The position numbers and the translations under genes are program-made. This document shows, piece by piece, positions 43,470 through 52,154 of a DNA stretch of 64,000 bases. Numbering within the stretch: position 1 is the first letter of the stretch; every line of letters starts with the position of its first letter. The stretch is from CBDCUQ01 sp965222835. Its GTDB lineage: Bacteria > Pseudomonadota > Alphaproteobacteria > Rhizobiales > Hyphomicrobiaceae. Under the pieces are notes generated by a model. The model saw only the letters and a program-made list of their open reading frames with translations, was not told where the DNA came from and searched no databases. The stretch lies in contig CBDCUQ010000004.1 of the NCBI GenBank assembly GCA_965222835.1, forward strand, positions 310,001-374,000, in the 5' to 3' direction.

Positions 43470-43838
43470 ATGTTCGACAAACAGCAGTTTGAAATTCCTG
43501 AAGCCGTCCGCGAACTGGCAGAACGCAATGTCGAACAGGTGCGTACCGCGTACGGGCAGTTTCTGGATATGGCCCATAAGGCTCAAGATATGCTCGCGAA
43601 GTCTCAGGGTGTTCTGACGTCGGGCGCTATTGAGCTGCAGTCGCGCGCCATGCGCTATGCGGAAGAGAATATCGATGCGAACTTCAAGTTTGCGGGCGAT
43701 CTAGCCCGGGCCCGTGATCTAAAGGAATATGTCGAGATTCAGAATAAATACGCACGGGAACAGATGGAAACGTATGCCCGGCAAGCCCAGGAGCTTGGGA
43801 AACTGATGGCCGAGGCGGCGAAGAACGCGAAACCCTGA
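43470..43838 (+). CDS. Phasin family protein
   Basis: A 122-residue amphipathic helical protein of the phasin family that coats polyhydroxyalkanoate granules. The conserved FEIPEAVRELAERNVEQVR start and the central KSQGVLTSGAIELQSRAMRY segment are visible, followed by NFKFAGDLARARDLKEYVEI and a helix to the end. ATG 43470 has AGGAGA ten bases upstream; an ATG at 43452 is possible. It stands alone, with no phaC nearby in this window, though a MaoC-type hydratase is at 53172-53591. Confidence 0.88.
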   Translation: MFDKQQFEIPEAVRELAERNVEQVRTAYGQFLDMAHKAQDMLAKSQGVLTSGAIELQSRAMRYAEENIDANFKFAGDLARARDLKEYVEIQNKYAREQMETYARQAQELGKLMAEAAKNAKP

Positions 43839-44028
43839 GGCCCCGATTGTCGGCGCTCGATACCTCTAGGGTGCGCCTATAGAGGAATTGCCTTCGATCG
43901 TCTGCTGCCTAGTGGCGGGTTGGCGCGTTGGTTCAAAATGACTATTTTGCTTGACGGCTTGGGCTGGACGCGTGAATTACGGGCGCCGGTCCGCTCCGGG
44001 TCGTGCCGATTGCCGGCGCGTCGTGCGA

Positions 44029-44105
44029 GCCGCCTTAGCTCAGTTGGTTAGAGCGCTAGATTGTGGATCTAGAGGTCCCCCGTTCGAGCCGGGGAGGCGG
44101 TACCA
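44029..44105 (+). tRNA. tRNA-His (anticodon GTG), lacking G-1
   Basis: Class I cloverleaf: acceptor GCCGCCT/AGGCGGT, D-arm TTAGCTCAGTTGGTTAGAGC, anticodon arm CTAGA-TTGTGGA-TCTAG, T-arm CCCCCGTTCGAGCCGGGG and encoded CCA. Discriminator is A73 and the -1 base is A, so the usual G-1:C73 pair is missing, as known for alphaproteobacteria. Confidence 0.95.
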
Positions 44106-44155
44106 TCCGTATTTCAATCGTATCAGGGCTGTTTCGCCCTTCCTTGGTCCATCCC

Positions 44156-45079
44156 TCAACCGCTGCTCAGAGTCGCCGTGAGGTAGACTGCGTAGAGGGC
44201 GAGAAGTATTCCCCCGCGCCAGCGATCGATAACTCCGGACCTTGAAGGATAGGTCAGCGCTACGGCGGTCAGGCCGAGCACGAGGGAGGGTATGATCTCA
44301 TCGGTGCCAATTTCGAACGGATGCAGCGTTGATGCGACACCGATGACGAACAACCCATTGAAGATGTTGCTGCCGAGAATTGTTCCGAGACCGACCTCAT
44401 CATGCCCTCTGAGGCGCGAGATGAGGGCCGTTGCCAACTCGGGAACAGATGTGCCGATGGCGACAATGGTTGCTCCGATTACGAACTGGCTGAGCCCGTA
44501 GGCTTTTGCCAAATCGCTGGCTCCTTCGACGATCATTTTGCCGGCCACCAAGAGCAGTACCAATCCTGCTATGCTCTCTAATATGGCTTTGCTCCGATTG
44601 GGCTGGCCCAGGACTTGGCCCGCGGCGCTGCGCTGGGCCCGTGCTTCGGCGATTGCGGCCGCAATCCATCCAGCAAACGCTGCAAGCAGAACAAAGCCTT
44701 CGAAGCGGGACAGGTGGCCATCGATCAACATGACGCCGAGACCGATGGGCGCTACGAGTGCAACCGGAAAATCACGCCTTATGCTGCCGCGCGGTACGGC
44801 GATTGGCGCAAGTGTTACAGCGGCGGCTAGGACGAGTGCAACATTGACAACATTGCTACCGAGGGCATCGCCCAAAGAGATTTGCGGATTGCCCTCGATC
44901 GCCGAGTTCACCGCAATGGTTAGCTCGGGGCTCGACGTCGCGAAGGCGGCGATCGTGGCGGCTATGATGCCCGGGGATATTTTTGCGGCTTTTGCCAGAC
45001 CAACGGTGCCGCGCACAAAAAACTCGCCGCCAATGGCTGCGCAAATGACGCCGACAAACAGAATAAGTCCGGCAAGCAT
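44156..45079 (-). CDS. Calcium/sodium antiporter (CaCA family)
   Basis: A 307-residue inner-membrane antiporter with two inverted Na_Ca_ex repeats. The alpha-repeat motifs are visible as KISPGIIAATIAAFATSSPELTIA (about 33-56, in the first half) and its counterpart GLSQFVIGATIVAIGTSVPE (about 193-212), each with the conserved acidic E that binds Ca. GDALGSNVVNVALVL and TILGSNIFNGLFVIG follow each repeat. YrbG/MaX1-type. The gene lies downstream of the FixJ-type regulator gene on the same strand by 89 bases, but separate control is possible. It converges with tRNA-His. Confidence 0.9.
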   Translation of the reverse strand: MLAGLILFVGVICAAIGGEFFVRGTVGLAKAAKISPGIIAATIAAFATSSPELTIAVNSAIEGNPQISLGDALGSNVVNVALVLAAAVTLAPIAVPRGSIRRDFPVALVAPIGLGVMLIDGHLSRFEGFVLLAAFAGWIAAAIAEARAQRSAAGQVLGQPNRSKAILESIAGLVLLLVAGKMIVEGASDLAKAYGLSQFVIGATIVAIGTSVPELATALISRLRGHDEVGLGTILGSNIFNGLFVIGVASTLHPFEIGTDEIIPSLVLGLTAVALTYPSRSGVIDRWRGGILLALYAVYLTATLSSG

Positions 45080-45168
45080 GTCTGTGTGCTCCCTCGAGGG
45101 CGATTACGCTGATTGGTGGTATGCCAGGATGCAACCGGCGTGATGTGTGCGGGTATTGGGGCGGCGGG

Positions 45169-45768
45169 TCAATTGGTCTCTAAAGACATTCCCATACGAA
45201 CGAGGTCGACGACCGTGCGGGCCGACATTTTTGTCATAACCCAGGTGCGGTGTATTTCGACAGTCCGTGGACTGATGCCGAGACGGAGCGCGATTTCTTT
45301 CGTGGAAAGGCCCTGGATCAGAAGCCGCATGGTATCCCGTTGACGCTCAGACAATGATTCGTAGCGGGCCTTCAGCTCGCCGGCGTCGATCTTGTTGGGC
45401 AGTGCGTTTTCCGTCGACGCAAGGGCCGCTCTGACGCTTTCGACAAGGCGGTTGCTACGGAAGGGCTTCTCGATGAAATCAAAGGCACCCAGCCTTAGCG
45501 ACTGGACGGCAACTTCCATGTCGCCGTTGCCGGTCAATAAAATGATCGGACGGGGATCACCGGCCTCCTGAAGGGATTGCAGCAGGTCCAGACCGCTGGT
45601 CTCCGGCATCCGAATATCGCTAACGATGCAACCTGGTGAGTACGGGGCGGATAGGAAGGCGTTGGCGCTTTCGTAGCCAGCCGTTTCGTATCCCTGCGTC
45701 TCCAGAAGTTGGGACACGGCATCACGTACCGAGGCTTCGTCGTCAATTATGGAGATGATTTCTGCCAA
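45169..45768 (-). CDS. FixJ-family response regulator
   Basis: A 199-residue two-domain regulator. The receiver domain (1-120) has acidic pocket DDE at 9-11, phosphorylation site D51 (IVSDIRMP), LLTGNG and EKPF. The C-terminal LuxR-type HTH (about 135-195) has LSERQRDTMRLLIQGLSTKE and LGISPRTVEIHR. FixJ homologues pair with FixL-type kinases for oxygen or redox control; none is adjacent. The nearest kinase is the soluble PAS kinase at 41975-43270. The upstream region carries the palindrome ATTACGTAAT at 45914-45923, a possible target. Confidence 0.88.
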   Translation of the reverse strand: MAEIISIIDDEASVRDAVSQLLETQGYETAGYESANAFLSAPYSPGCIVSDIRMPETSGLDLLQSLQEAGDPRPIILLTGNGDMEVAVQSLRLGAFDFIEKPFRSNRLVESVRAALASTENALPNKIDAGELKARYESLSERQRDTMRLLIQGLSTKEIALRLGISPRTVEIHRTWVMTKMSARTVVDLVRMGMSLETN

Positions 45769-45913
45769 CCTCTATTTTCCTATGCTTGGCATTCTTAACC
45801 CTTGGCGCGCCCTTCGGTCTGTAACTGAGATCTCTGCCTCCTCTCCGCCAACCCCCTGTTTTTGCATGCGAAATTTTGAGCGCGGGAGCGATGTTACTAT
45901 CCTACACGTCATG

Positions 45914-45932
45914 ATTACGTAATTCTACTTAG
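45914..45932 (+). promoter_or_regulatory. Palindrome ATTACGTAAT with flank, possible FixJ-type operator
   Basis: ATTACGTAAT at 45914-45923 is a perfect dyad and, with the flank TCTACTTAG, resembles the recalled FixJ core GTAMGTAG. It is between the divergent FixJ-type gene and the structured region. Moderate support only. Confidence 0.35.
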
Positions 45933-45947
45933 AAATTCTTCCTAGGT

Positions 45948-46241
45948 GGGGAATCGGACTGTCTCCCCCTGTGGATAGCGCCTATCGTCACTGCGACCCG
46001 TCGTGGATTGGCCTTTGGCGCCACGATCTGGAATAGAATAGGTGCGGATGAACCTCACGGACCGCGGGACGTTGCCGGGCTTCGGGCCCATCGTCAGTGT
46101 TAGCGGAAGGGCACGTTGAGGTTTGCATCGGAGGACCCGCGCAAGTTGTGCGTGCCTGAGTTCCGATGCTGAGGTTGCCGGGTACAGACCCCGGTCAGCC
46201 ATTCCGTGGAGACGGCGTACCCGAACGGGTACGGGTTTTTT
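45948..46241 (+). ncRNA. Candidate structured small RNA
   Basis: No frame is coded here, but several stems can form: GGGGA/TCCCC (45948-45968), CGTGG/CCACG near 46003-46026, a strong GCATCGGA/TCCGATGC stem (about 46124-46171) enclosing GCGCA/TGTGC, and a CCGGG/CCCGG pair around 46179-46196. The stretch ends in the terminator GTACCCG-AA-CGGGTAC-GGG-TTTTTT. I cannot match it to 6S, tmRNA, RNase P or SRP RNA. Boundaries are guesses. Confidence 0.45.
46217..46241 (+). terminator. Rho-independent terminator
   Basis: GTACCCG (46217-46223), loop AA, CGGGTAC (46226-46232), GGG, then TTTTTT (46236-46241) on the plus strand; no protein gene precedes it within 400 bases. Confidence 0.8.
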
Positions 46242-46894
46242 CCTTCGCCGCTCGGCCTTGCGCTGAGGGTGGAGGTTCGCAGGCCGTTTCCGCCAATGTG
46301 CGGGGGCAGCCGTCTTTGTTGCAACGATCTAGGGTAGGTGCCGACTTCTAGCTAATTGTGTTCCCAGCTCGCCTTCAACGTACGGGCTCGACGTGGAAAC
46401 ACATTGAAGTGGTCCCATTACCTGCCCTGCGCTGGCTGCGCTCATTGCACAAATGCCAAAGATCGGCATCTGCCATGTCGCTGTGTGCGACGCACGGGCA
46501 TCGCCGCTCATTGGAGTTCGTTGAACAAAGATTGCGAGCTGAAAGTGTGACAGGGGAAGGTGAGCGAAGAATGTTAAATGCGATGGCCAGTATGCAATGT
46601 CCATCTCGTTTGAGAACTGTCGCTTCTCGCTTCCGCCGGCGCGTTGCTGTTGAGAAAGTAAAAGCGTTCAGAGTTGCACCTCGAAAAACAAAATCGTCGC
46701 GCCGTGCAGGTGTGCTTGCACGTTCTGCGACTTCGTCTAACGATCCAGACAGTTAGAACACCAACCAACGCCTGCGAACACGACATCTGTTGCGGCATGA
46801 ATGCGGCCACGGGTTGTGACGTGAGGGGCTATATGTGATGTTGCGCCGCGCACTACGCGCACTGAATTTTGATTGTTGTTCGAGAGACAGAGAA

Positions 46895-47842
46895 ATGACG
46901 TCGACAAAGAGAAAGATGCCTGACTTCGGTCAGATCAACACGGGCAAGGCAAATTTCGACGGGATTTATACGTCGCCCGACCCGCGCGAGTACTATCGCG
47001 TTCTCTACGGGCTCGACTACATCATCCCGGATCTCGCCAAGGGAATCTTCGGCAACACGATTGCGGCGCTTGAGGAAAAACTCGATCGGCCAATTCGCGT
47101 GCTCGATGTCGGGTGCAGCTATGGGAACAATGCGGCACTCATTCGTTTTCCGCTGGATATCCAGCGCATGGCGCAAAGATATGGAGATATGCAAGCCGAA
47201 GGCTTGTCCACGGCAGAGCTAATTATGCTCGATCGCAACTATTTCCGGTCTTGGCCGCGGCACGACATTGAGATTATTGGCTGTGATATTTCGGCGCCGG
47301 CGCTCGAGTACGCGCGCAAGGTCGGGCTGATTGATGCGGCAATCCCGGGCAACTTTGAGCTTTCGTCGATTCCAGAAGAAGCAAAAGAGCTACTCAAGGG
47401 CGTTGATCTGATCATTTCCACCGGGAGTATCGGGTACGTTACCGAGCGCACGCTCGGCAAGATGATGGAAGCGATCGGGGAGCCCGCGCCATGGGTCGCT
47501 TCGTTCGTGTTGCGGATGTTCCCTTACAATCCCATTGAAGCTCTGCTTGAGCGTTCTGGCTTGGTCACCGAGAAGCTTCAGGGTGTAACATTCGTACAGC
47601 GGCGCTTTGAATCGGAAGGTGAATGTCAGAACGTGCTGCAAAGACTGAGCGAGCTCGGTATCGATCCTACGCAGAAAGAAGCGGAAGGGTTATACCATGC
47701 GGAGTTCTATCTCTCGCGGCCTGACGCGGACGTGGATGCGTTCCCGCTCGATTCCATCGCGACCGTGACCAGTGGGGCGTCGCGGCCGGCCAGCACGCGG
47801 TTCCGCTTTGGGGCGGATAACGTTATTCGCAAAAGCTTCTGA
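46895..47842 (+). CDS. Class I SAM-dependent methyltransferase
   Basis: A 315-residue methyltransferase-like protein. Motif I is VLDVGCSYGNNAALIRF (about residue 71) and the acidic post-motif is IIGCDISAPALEYARKVG. The N-terminal block DFGQINTGKANFDGIYTSPD precedes it and is a recognisable feature of this unnamed subfamily. GVDLIISTGSIGYVTE forms the next strand. Methyl acceptor unknown. ATG 46895 avoids the Arg/Cys-rich extension from 46835. A hairpin and then a T-tailed terminator follow at 47848-47868 and 47892-47930. Confidence 0.8.
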   Translation: MTSTKRKMPDFGQINTGKANFDGIYTSPDPREYYRVLYGLDYIIPDLAKGIFGNTIAALEEKLDRPIRVLDVGCSYGNNAALIRFPLDIQRMAQRYGDMQAEGLSTAELIMLDRNYFRSWPRHDIEIIGCDISAPALEYARKVGLIDAAIPGNFELSSIPEEAKELLKGVDLIISTGSIGYVTERTLGKMMEAIGEPAPWVASFVLRMFPYNPIEALLERSGLVTEKLQGVTFVQRRFESEGECQNVLQRLSELGIDPTQKEAEGLYHAEFYLSRPDADVDAFPLDSIATVTSGASRPASTRFRFGADNVIRKSF

Positions 47843-47847
47843 TTAGG

Positions 47848-47868
47848 CCGGAGCTACTCAGGCTCCGG
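47848..47868. repeat. Hairpin after the methyltransferase gene
   Basis: CCGGAGC / GCTCCGG with a seven-base loop, immediately after the stop at 47842; no T-run follows. Confidence 0.6.
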
Positions 47869-47891
47869 ACTCGATTTCGCTATGAGTTGAA

Positions 47892-47930
47892 GCGTGTGAC
47901 CAGATCAATTGGTCACACGCTTTTCTCTTT
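47892..47930 (+). terminator. Rho-independent terminator after the methyltransferase gene
   Basis: An 11-bp stem GCGTGTGACCA / TGGTCACACGC (47892-47920) with a seven-base loop is followed by TTTTCTCTTTT. Confidence 0.88.
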
Positions 47931-48134
47931 TGTGACGAAACGATTGAGCCTCACTCCGGTTCGCATTCCGTCCGTCAAAGAAATCGATTGTTTGACGCCA
48001 TGTTGCGCTGGACGCCGTGACGTTTCTGCGCCTGCTCTTGCGGCATTACAGGTGGCTTCCTGATCTTGCTGGACGGTTCGGTCGGGAACCGACTATCCTG
48101 ATCGTTGGCGGTTTAGGGAGCCGGGGGAAACTAC

Positions 48135-49910
48135 ATGGAATCGTTTGTTCTTAAGATCGCTGCGGTCGGTCTTGCAGGTATCGGCGCGCAGTGGTTAGCG
48201 TGGCGATTGCGGCTTCCCGCGATTGTGTTGTTGCTGGCAGCAGGGTTGGTTCTTGGGCCAATAACTGGGTTTGTCGTTCCACGAAGCGATTTCGGTTCGC
48301 TCCTCAATCCGCTGATTGCGCTGGCAGTTGCGATCATACTTTTCGAGGGCGGCCTTACGCTTAGTTTTCAAGAAATCAGGCATACGTCGACTGCGGTACG
48401 TCGGCTTGTTTTGATCGGTGCGCCAATTGGATGGGGACTGGGCGCGGCGGCCGCACATTATGTTGCCGGACTGAGCTGGCCAGCGTCTATCATTCTTGGC
48501 GGGATCTTTGTCGTCACCGGGCCGACCGTCATTATGCCGTTGTTGCGGCAGGCTCGATTGCAGTCGCGGCCGGCTTCGCTGTTGCGCTGGGAAGCCATCA
48601 TAAACGATCCGGTCGGGGCTTTGTTCGCGGTCCTTGCGTTTGAGTATTTCGTTGTCGAGCAACTTGGGCGATCGACGGAGCATCTCATCTACGAGATTGC
48701 CATCGCACTGGCCGTGGCCCTCATTGGAGGCTTTGTCCTTGGCAGAATAATCGTCGCTTTGTTCAATCGGGGCTTGGTGCCCGAGTATCTCAAGGCACCG
48801 GTCCTACTGGTTACGGTCCTTGGTGCGTATGCCTTCTCGCACCTGGCTCTTGAGGAGAGCGGTCTGCTCACTGTCACCGTGATCGGATTGACCATCGGTA
48901 ATTCGCGCCTTGCGAGTCTCGGCGAGCTCAAACGCTTCAAGGAGATCATGACGGTCATTCTGGTCTCGGGCGTCTTCGTCCTATTGACCGCGACGATCGA
49001 CGAGTCGGTCATTGCCGCGCTTGATTGGCGGGCGGCCGCCTTCGTCGTGGTCATGCTGTTTGTTGTGCGGCCGCTTACCACGTGGATCGCCACCCTTGGT
49101 GCTGGTTTGACTTGGCAGGAGCGGACGCTCATTGGCTGGATTGCGCCTCGTGGTGTCGTTGCCGTGGCCGTTGCGACTTATTTCGCCGAAGCGATGCATG
49201 AGATTTCGTTGAGCGGTGGACGGGAAATGACGGCCATTACGTTTGCGCTCGTGTTTTCGACGGTGGTTTTGCATGGGTTTACAATCGGCCCGCTGGCGCG
49301 GCGGCTTGGTCTGGCCTCTCGCGGGGCGAATGGTGTGCTCTTTGTCGGTGGGGGTAGCTGGACGACGGGACTTGCGGCAAAGCTTAAAGAAATGGATATC
49401 CCGGTAATTATCGCCGACAACAATTGGATCAATTTGCGCGGGCCCAAGGACGCGAACATTCCGGTCTTCTACGGGGATATTCTATCCGAGACGGCAGAAC
49501 ATACGCTGGATCTCAACGCGTTTACGTATCTGGTGGCTGGGACCGACAACGACGCTTACAACACGCTGGTCTGTAACGATTTTACGTATGAGTTTGGGCG
49601 CAACAACATCTTTGCGTTTTATCCTCGTGATCGCGCACCTGGCGAACAGGGCGCTGCCGGAAATCATGGTGGGAAGGTGCTTTTCGACAAAGGGCACAGT
49701 TTTGGGGATCTGAACGCTGCGGCGATGGCGGGGGGGCGTTTCACGGCGTCCAGGATTAGCGAGCAGTTCAGCTTTGAGGAATTCAAGCACGGGCTTGAGG
49801 CGGATCGCTTTATCGTTCTTGTGATCAAGGAAGACGGGGCGATCAAGTTTGCCGCCGAAGGGCGGGAGCTTGATGCTGCGCCCAATGACCTTGTTGTCAG
49901 CTTCGGCTGA
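48135..49910 (+). CDS. Cation:proton antiporter (CPA family) with C-terminal TrkA-N-like domain
   Basis: A 591-residue protein. The first 400 residues hold about twelve membrane helices with the antiporter core VVTGPTVIMPLLRQARLQSR, the conserved EAIINDPVGALFAVLAF (ND pair in the ion-binding region) and VSGVFVLLTATIDESV-type helices. Residues about 408-520 form a Rossmann-like TrkA-N domain (VLFVGGGSWTTGLAAKLKEM, PVFYGDILSETAEHTLDLNA), and TrkA-C-like residues follow. This layout is that of NhaP/RosB-type Na+ or K+/H+ antiporters with nucleotide control. Single gene; an exact ion is not inferable. Confidence 0.9.
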   Translation: MESFVLKIAAVGLAGIGAQWLAWRLRLPAIVLLLAAGLVLGPITGFVVPRSDFGSLLNPLIALAVAIILFEGGLTLSFQEIRHTSTAVRRLVLIGAPIGWGLGAAAAHYVAGLSWPASIILGGIFVVTGPTVIMPLLRQARLQSRPASLLRWEAIINDPVGALFAVLAFEYFVVEQLGRSTEHLIYEIAIALAVALIGGFVLGRIIVALFNRGLVPEYLKAPVLLVTVLGAYAFSHLALEESGLLTVTVIGLTIGNSRLASLGELKRFKEIMTVILVSGVFVLLTATIDESVIAALDWRAAAFVVVMLFVVRPLTTWIATLGAGLTWQERTLIGWIAPRGVVAVAVATYFAEAMHEISLSGGREMTAITFALVFSTVVLHGFTIGPLARRLGLASRGANGVLFVGGGSWTTGLAAKLKEMDIPVIIADNNWINLRGPKDANIPVFYGDILSETAEHTLDLNAFTYLVAGTDNDAYNTLVCNDFTYEFGRNNIFAFYPRDRAPGEQGAAGNHGGKVLFDKGHSFGDLNAAAMAGGRFTASRISEQFSFEEFKHGLEADRFIVLVIKEDGAIKFAAEGRELDAAPNDLVVSFG

Positions 49911-49947
49911 CGCAAGGATAACGTTCCGTTTTCTGGACGCGCGTTTT

Positions 49948-50460
49948 TTAGAGTGGCGTGATCAATCCGCGTGTTTTGTCGAGCACGCCCGGTGCGAGTT
50001 CGCAGGCGAGGATGCGAACGGGATCGACGGGGCCCGGAAAGACGATCCGGCCTGGGAGTACCGGTTTGAATCCGAGTTTGCGGTAGTAGGGCTCGTCGCC
50101 TACGAGCACGACAACGTTCAGTGCCTGATGTCTTGCCTCGTCCAAAGCTTCAGCCACAAGCCGGCGTGCGTATCCCTGTCCTGCGAAATCGGGATCGACG
50201 GCAAGGGGTCCTAAAAGAGCCGCGCGGCATTCGCTTCCAATCCTCACCATTGTGAAGGTCACGGAGGCGATCATGCGCGGCCCGAGGAACGCCGCTCGGC
50301 AAAGCCGCGACAGCATACTACTGCTGGCCGCCTTGCGTTCTCGCACACGGTAGGCTGTTCGCGCGAAGCGGCCAGGACCAAAAACGCGCGCGTGGAATTC
50401 GGCAATCAGCGGCAGATCGTCCGGCGTCGTTGGCCGCGTCGTCACAGTGTCGGACATCAA
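49948..50460 (-). CDS. GNAT-family acetyltransferase
   Basis: A 170-residue N-acetyltransferase. The acetyl-CoA loop is LAVDPDFAGQGYARRLVAEA, and the C-terminal GDEPYYRKLGFKPVLPG is a strong match to the PaiA/YhbS-like 'predicted N-acetyltransferase' group. The strands TTRPTTPDDLPLIAEFHARV at the N-terminus fit. Substrate is unknown. It converges with the antiporter gene and is divergent from nothing obvious on its own strand; the NUDIX gene lies upstream by 85 bases. Confidence 0.85.
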   Translation of the reverse strand: MMSDTVTTRPTTPDDLPLIAEFHARVFGPGRFARTAYRVRERKAASSSMLSRLCRAAFLGPRMIASVTFTMVRIGSECRAALLGPLAVDPDFAGQGYARRLVAEALDEARHQALNVVVLVGDEPYYRKLGFKPVLPGRIVFPGPVDPVRILACELAPGVLDKTRGLITPL

Positions 50461-50545
50461 ACAGGAACCATTGTGAAATGGGCGCTCGGGCCGGAGCGCT
50501 TAACATGTCCGGTGCGTTGCGGTCCACTGAGAACGCTTACGTGCG

Positions 50546-51007
50546 TTACCAGGTCCTGGTCCGTGGTGCTCCGAACAGGACTTCGCCAATGCGGCTGCGG
50601 GCCGGGCCATGGAGATCTGAGGGTAGGTCGTCGGACATATAGAGCCGTTGCTCGGCGATTTCGGAATTTGGGGCCGGAATGGAGGACTGATGCCAGCGGC
50701 GGACCACAAACAAGGCGATATGATCGCCGGGAAACCGGCTGACGTTTGCGTAGATGCCAAAGAGTTCGGGTTCCCCTTCTACGATCACGCCCGTCTCTTC
50801 CTTAAGCTCGCGTATGAGTGCGTCGGGTGCCGTTTCGTTGCGCTCGACACCGCCACCAGGGAAATGCCAGCCGGGCCGATAGGTGTGCCGAACGAGAAGA
50901 ATGCGGTTGTCGGGGGTGAGGACCAAACCCTGGGCGCCGAGTGTCAGACCTCGGGTGAAGCGCCAATAGCGCTGCAAAGCCTTTGTTATCAATTTATCGA
51001 AGGACAT
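50546..51007 (-). CDS. NUDIX hydrolase
   Basis: A 153-residue NUDIX protein. The Nudix box is complete: GGGVERNETAPDALIRELKE followed by ETGV (GX5EX7REUXEEXGU with matching spacing). Substrate class (nucleotide-sugar, dinucleotide or mRNA cap-like) is not readable. ATG 51007 is chosen because the frame upstream to 51151 is unlike NUDIX N-termini and overlaps the phosphoesterase leader. It is divergent from the metallophosphoesterase with 125 bases between. Confidence 0.9.
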   Translation of the reverse strand: MSFDKLITKALQRYWRFTRGLTLGAQGLVLTPDNRILLVRHTYRPGWHFPGGGVERNETAPDALIRELKEETGVIVEGEPELFGIYANVSRFPGDHIALFVVRRWHQSSIPAPNSEIAEQRLYMSDDLPSDLHGPARSRIGEVLFGAPRTRTW

Positions 51008-51132
51008 GTGGTAACGGGTTGCGGAAGGGTTGGGGCGGCAGCTTTCGGACGGTTTTCCGGTTTTGGCAAGAGGCGGGGATGGGCTTCGGCCTGCGATTGA
51101 TTTCGCGGGGCGGGGCGTTACAACGGCGGCAC

Positions 51133-52089
51133 ATGTCCGACACACTGACATTGGCCCATATTTCCGACGTTCATTTGGCGCCGATTAACGGATTTCATCC
51201 GCGGTATTGGAACGTCAAGCGCGGGCTCGGTTATCTCAACTGGCGCCGCGGACGGCAAGCCGTGCACCGGCGCGTTATAGCCGACGCCATTGCTGCTGAT
51301 GCCATCGCGCAGCATCCGGATCATATTGCGGTGACCGGCGATCTGGCCAATCTTGGATTGCCGGGAGAGTATGATGTCGCCTTCCATTGGCTTTCAGCGC
51401 TTGGGTCCGCAGATTCGGTCTCGGTCGTTCCTGGTAATCACGATATCTACACGCGGCGACTCCACGGCGCGTCCTGTCTCGCGCGCTGGGCTTCCTTCAT
51501 GACCTCCGATGCATGGGGACGAGGTGTTGGCGCTCCGGCATCGGGTTTTCCGTTTGTCCGGCGTCGAGGCCCCGTTGCCTTGATCGGTTTGAACTCGGCA
51601 ATATTTACGCCTCCCTTTGTTGCGTCCGGACGCTTGGGCAGCGCCCAACTTGCAGCACTGGGTCCTTTGCTCGATGCAGCTTCCGAGGAGCGAGTCGCGC
51701 GCGTCGTTCTCATTCATCATCCGCCGCTTCCGGGCCAGGCCGGTCCCTTCCGCGGATTAGCGGATGCAGCTGCGTTGGAGCGTGTTCTAAATGAGCACGG
51801 TGCAGAGCTTGTCCTTCATGGACACAACCATCGCGACATGCTGGCGTGGCGGGACTGGGGCAAAGGTCGGGTGCCCGTTGTCGGGATTGCGTCTGGTTCG
51901 GCGGCACAGGGGCATAAAGACGAACCCGCCGCGCGGTACAATCTGTTGCGGATCTCGCGTTCGGCTGCGGGGTTCGACATTACGTGTGTGACGCGTGGGC
52001 TTGCGGATGGTGGAGGTGAGATTATCGAGCTAAGGCGACGTCAGTTCAACGCGGTGGTTTCGGACGGCGGATCTCGAGCGCGGGGCTAG
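51133..52089 (+). CDS. Calcineurin-like metallophosphoesterase
   Basis: A 318-residue phosphoesterase with the full two-metal site: ISDVHL near residue 10, VTGDLANL, VVPGNHD, LIHHPPLPG and the closing HGHNH. Such enzymes include cyclic-nucleotide and UDP-sugar hydrolases as well as DNA exonucleases; the substrate is unknown here. ATG 51133 gives the canonical start MSDTLTLAHISDVHL. The frame is open to 50983, which would overlap the divergent NUDIX gene. Confidence 0.9.
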   Translation: MSDTLTLAHISDVHLAPINGFHPRYWNVKRGLGYLNWRRGRQAVHRRVIADAIAADAIAQHPDHIAVTGDLANLGLPGEYDVAFHWLSALGSADSVSVVPGNHDIYTRRLHGASCLARWASFMTSDAWGRGVGAPASGFPFVRRRGPVALIGLNSAIFTPPFVASGRLGSAQLAALGPLLDAASEERVARVVLIHHPPLPGQAGPFRGLADAAALERVLNEHGAELVLHGHNHRDMLAWRDWGKGRVPVVGIASGSAAQGHKDEPAARYNLLRISRSAAGFDITCVTRGLADGGGEIIELRRRQFNAVVSDGGSRARG

Positions 52090-52154
52090 CTTCCTAGGTC
52101 GGGCGGTCAAGCGTGGAACACCGAACTGGCTCTGGAAGCTACTGCCAAGTGCGG

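Larger units (their letters stand above)
45769..46894. other. Long intergenic region with structured sequence
   Basis: About 1.1 kb between the FixJ-type gene and the methyltransferase, without a convincing protein gene; the open frames that cross it have no family features and Arg/Cys-rich composition. It contains the palindrome at 45914-45923, several hairpins and a terminator at 46217-46241 on the plus strand, described separately. From 46340 to the methyltransferase start I see nothing distinct. Confidence 0.6.

Noticed and set aside
46358..46756. Plus-strand open frame of 132 codons in the intergenic gap before the methyltransferase
   Set aside because: Arg/Ser/Cys-rich translation without family features; no Shine-Dalgarno; more likely non-coding.
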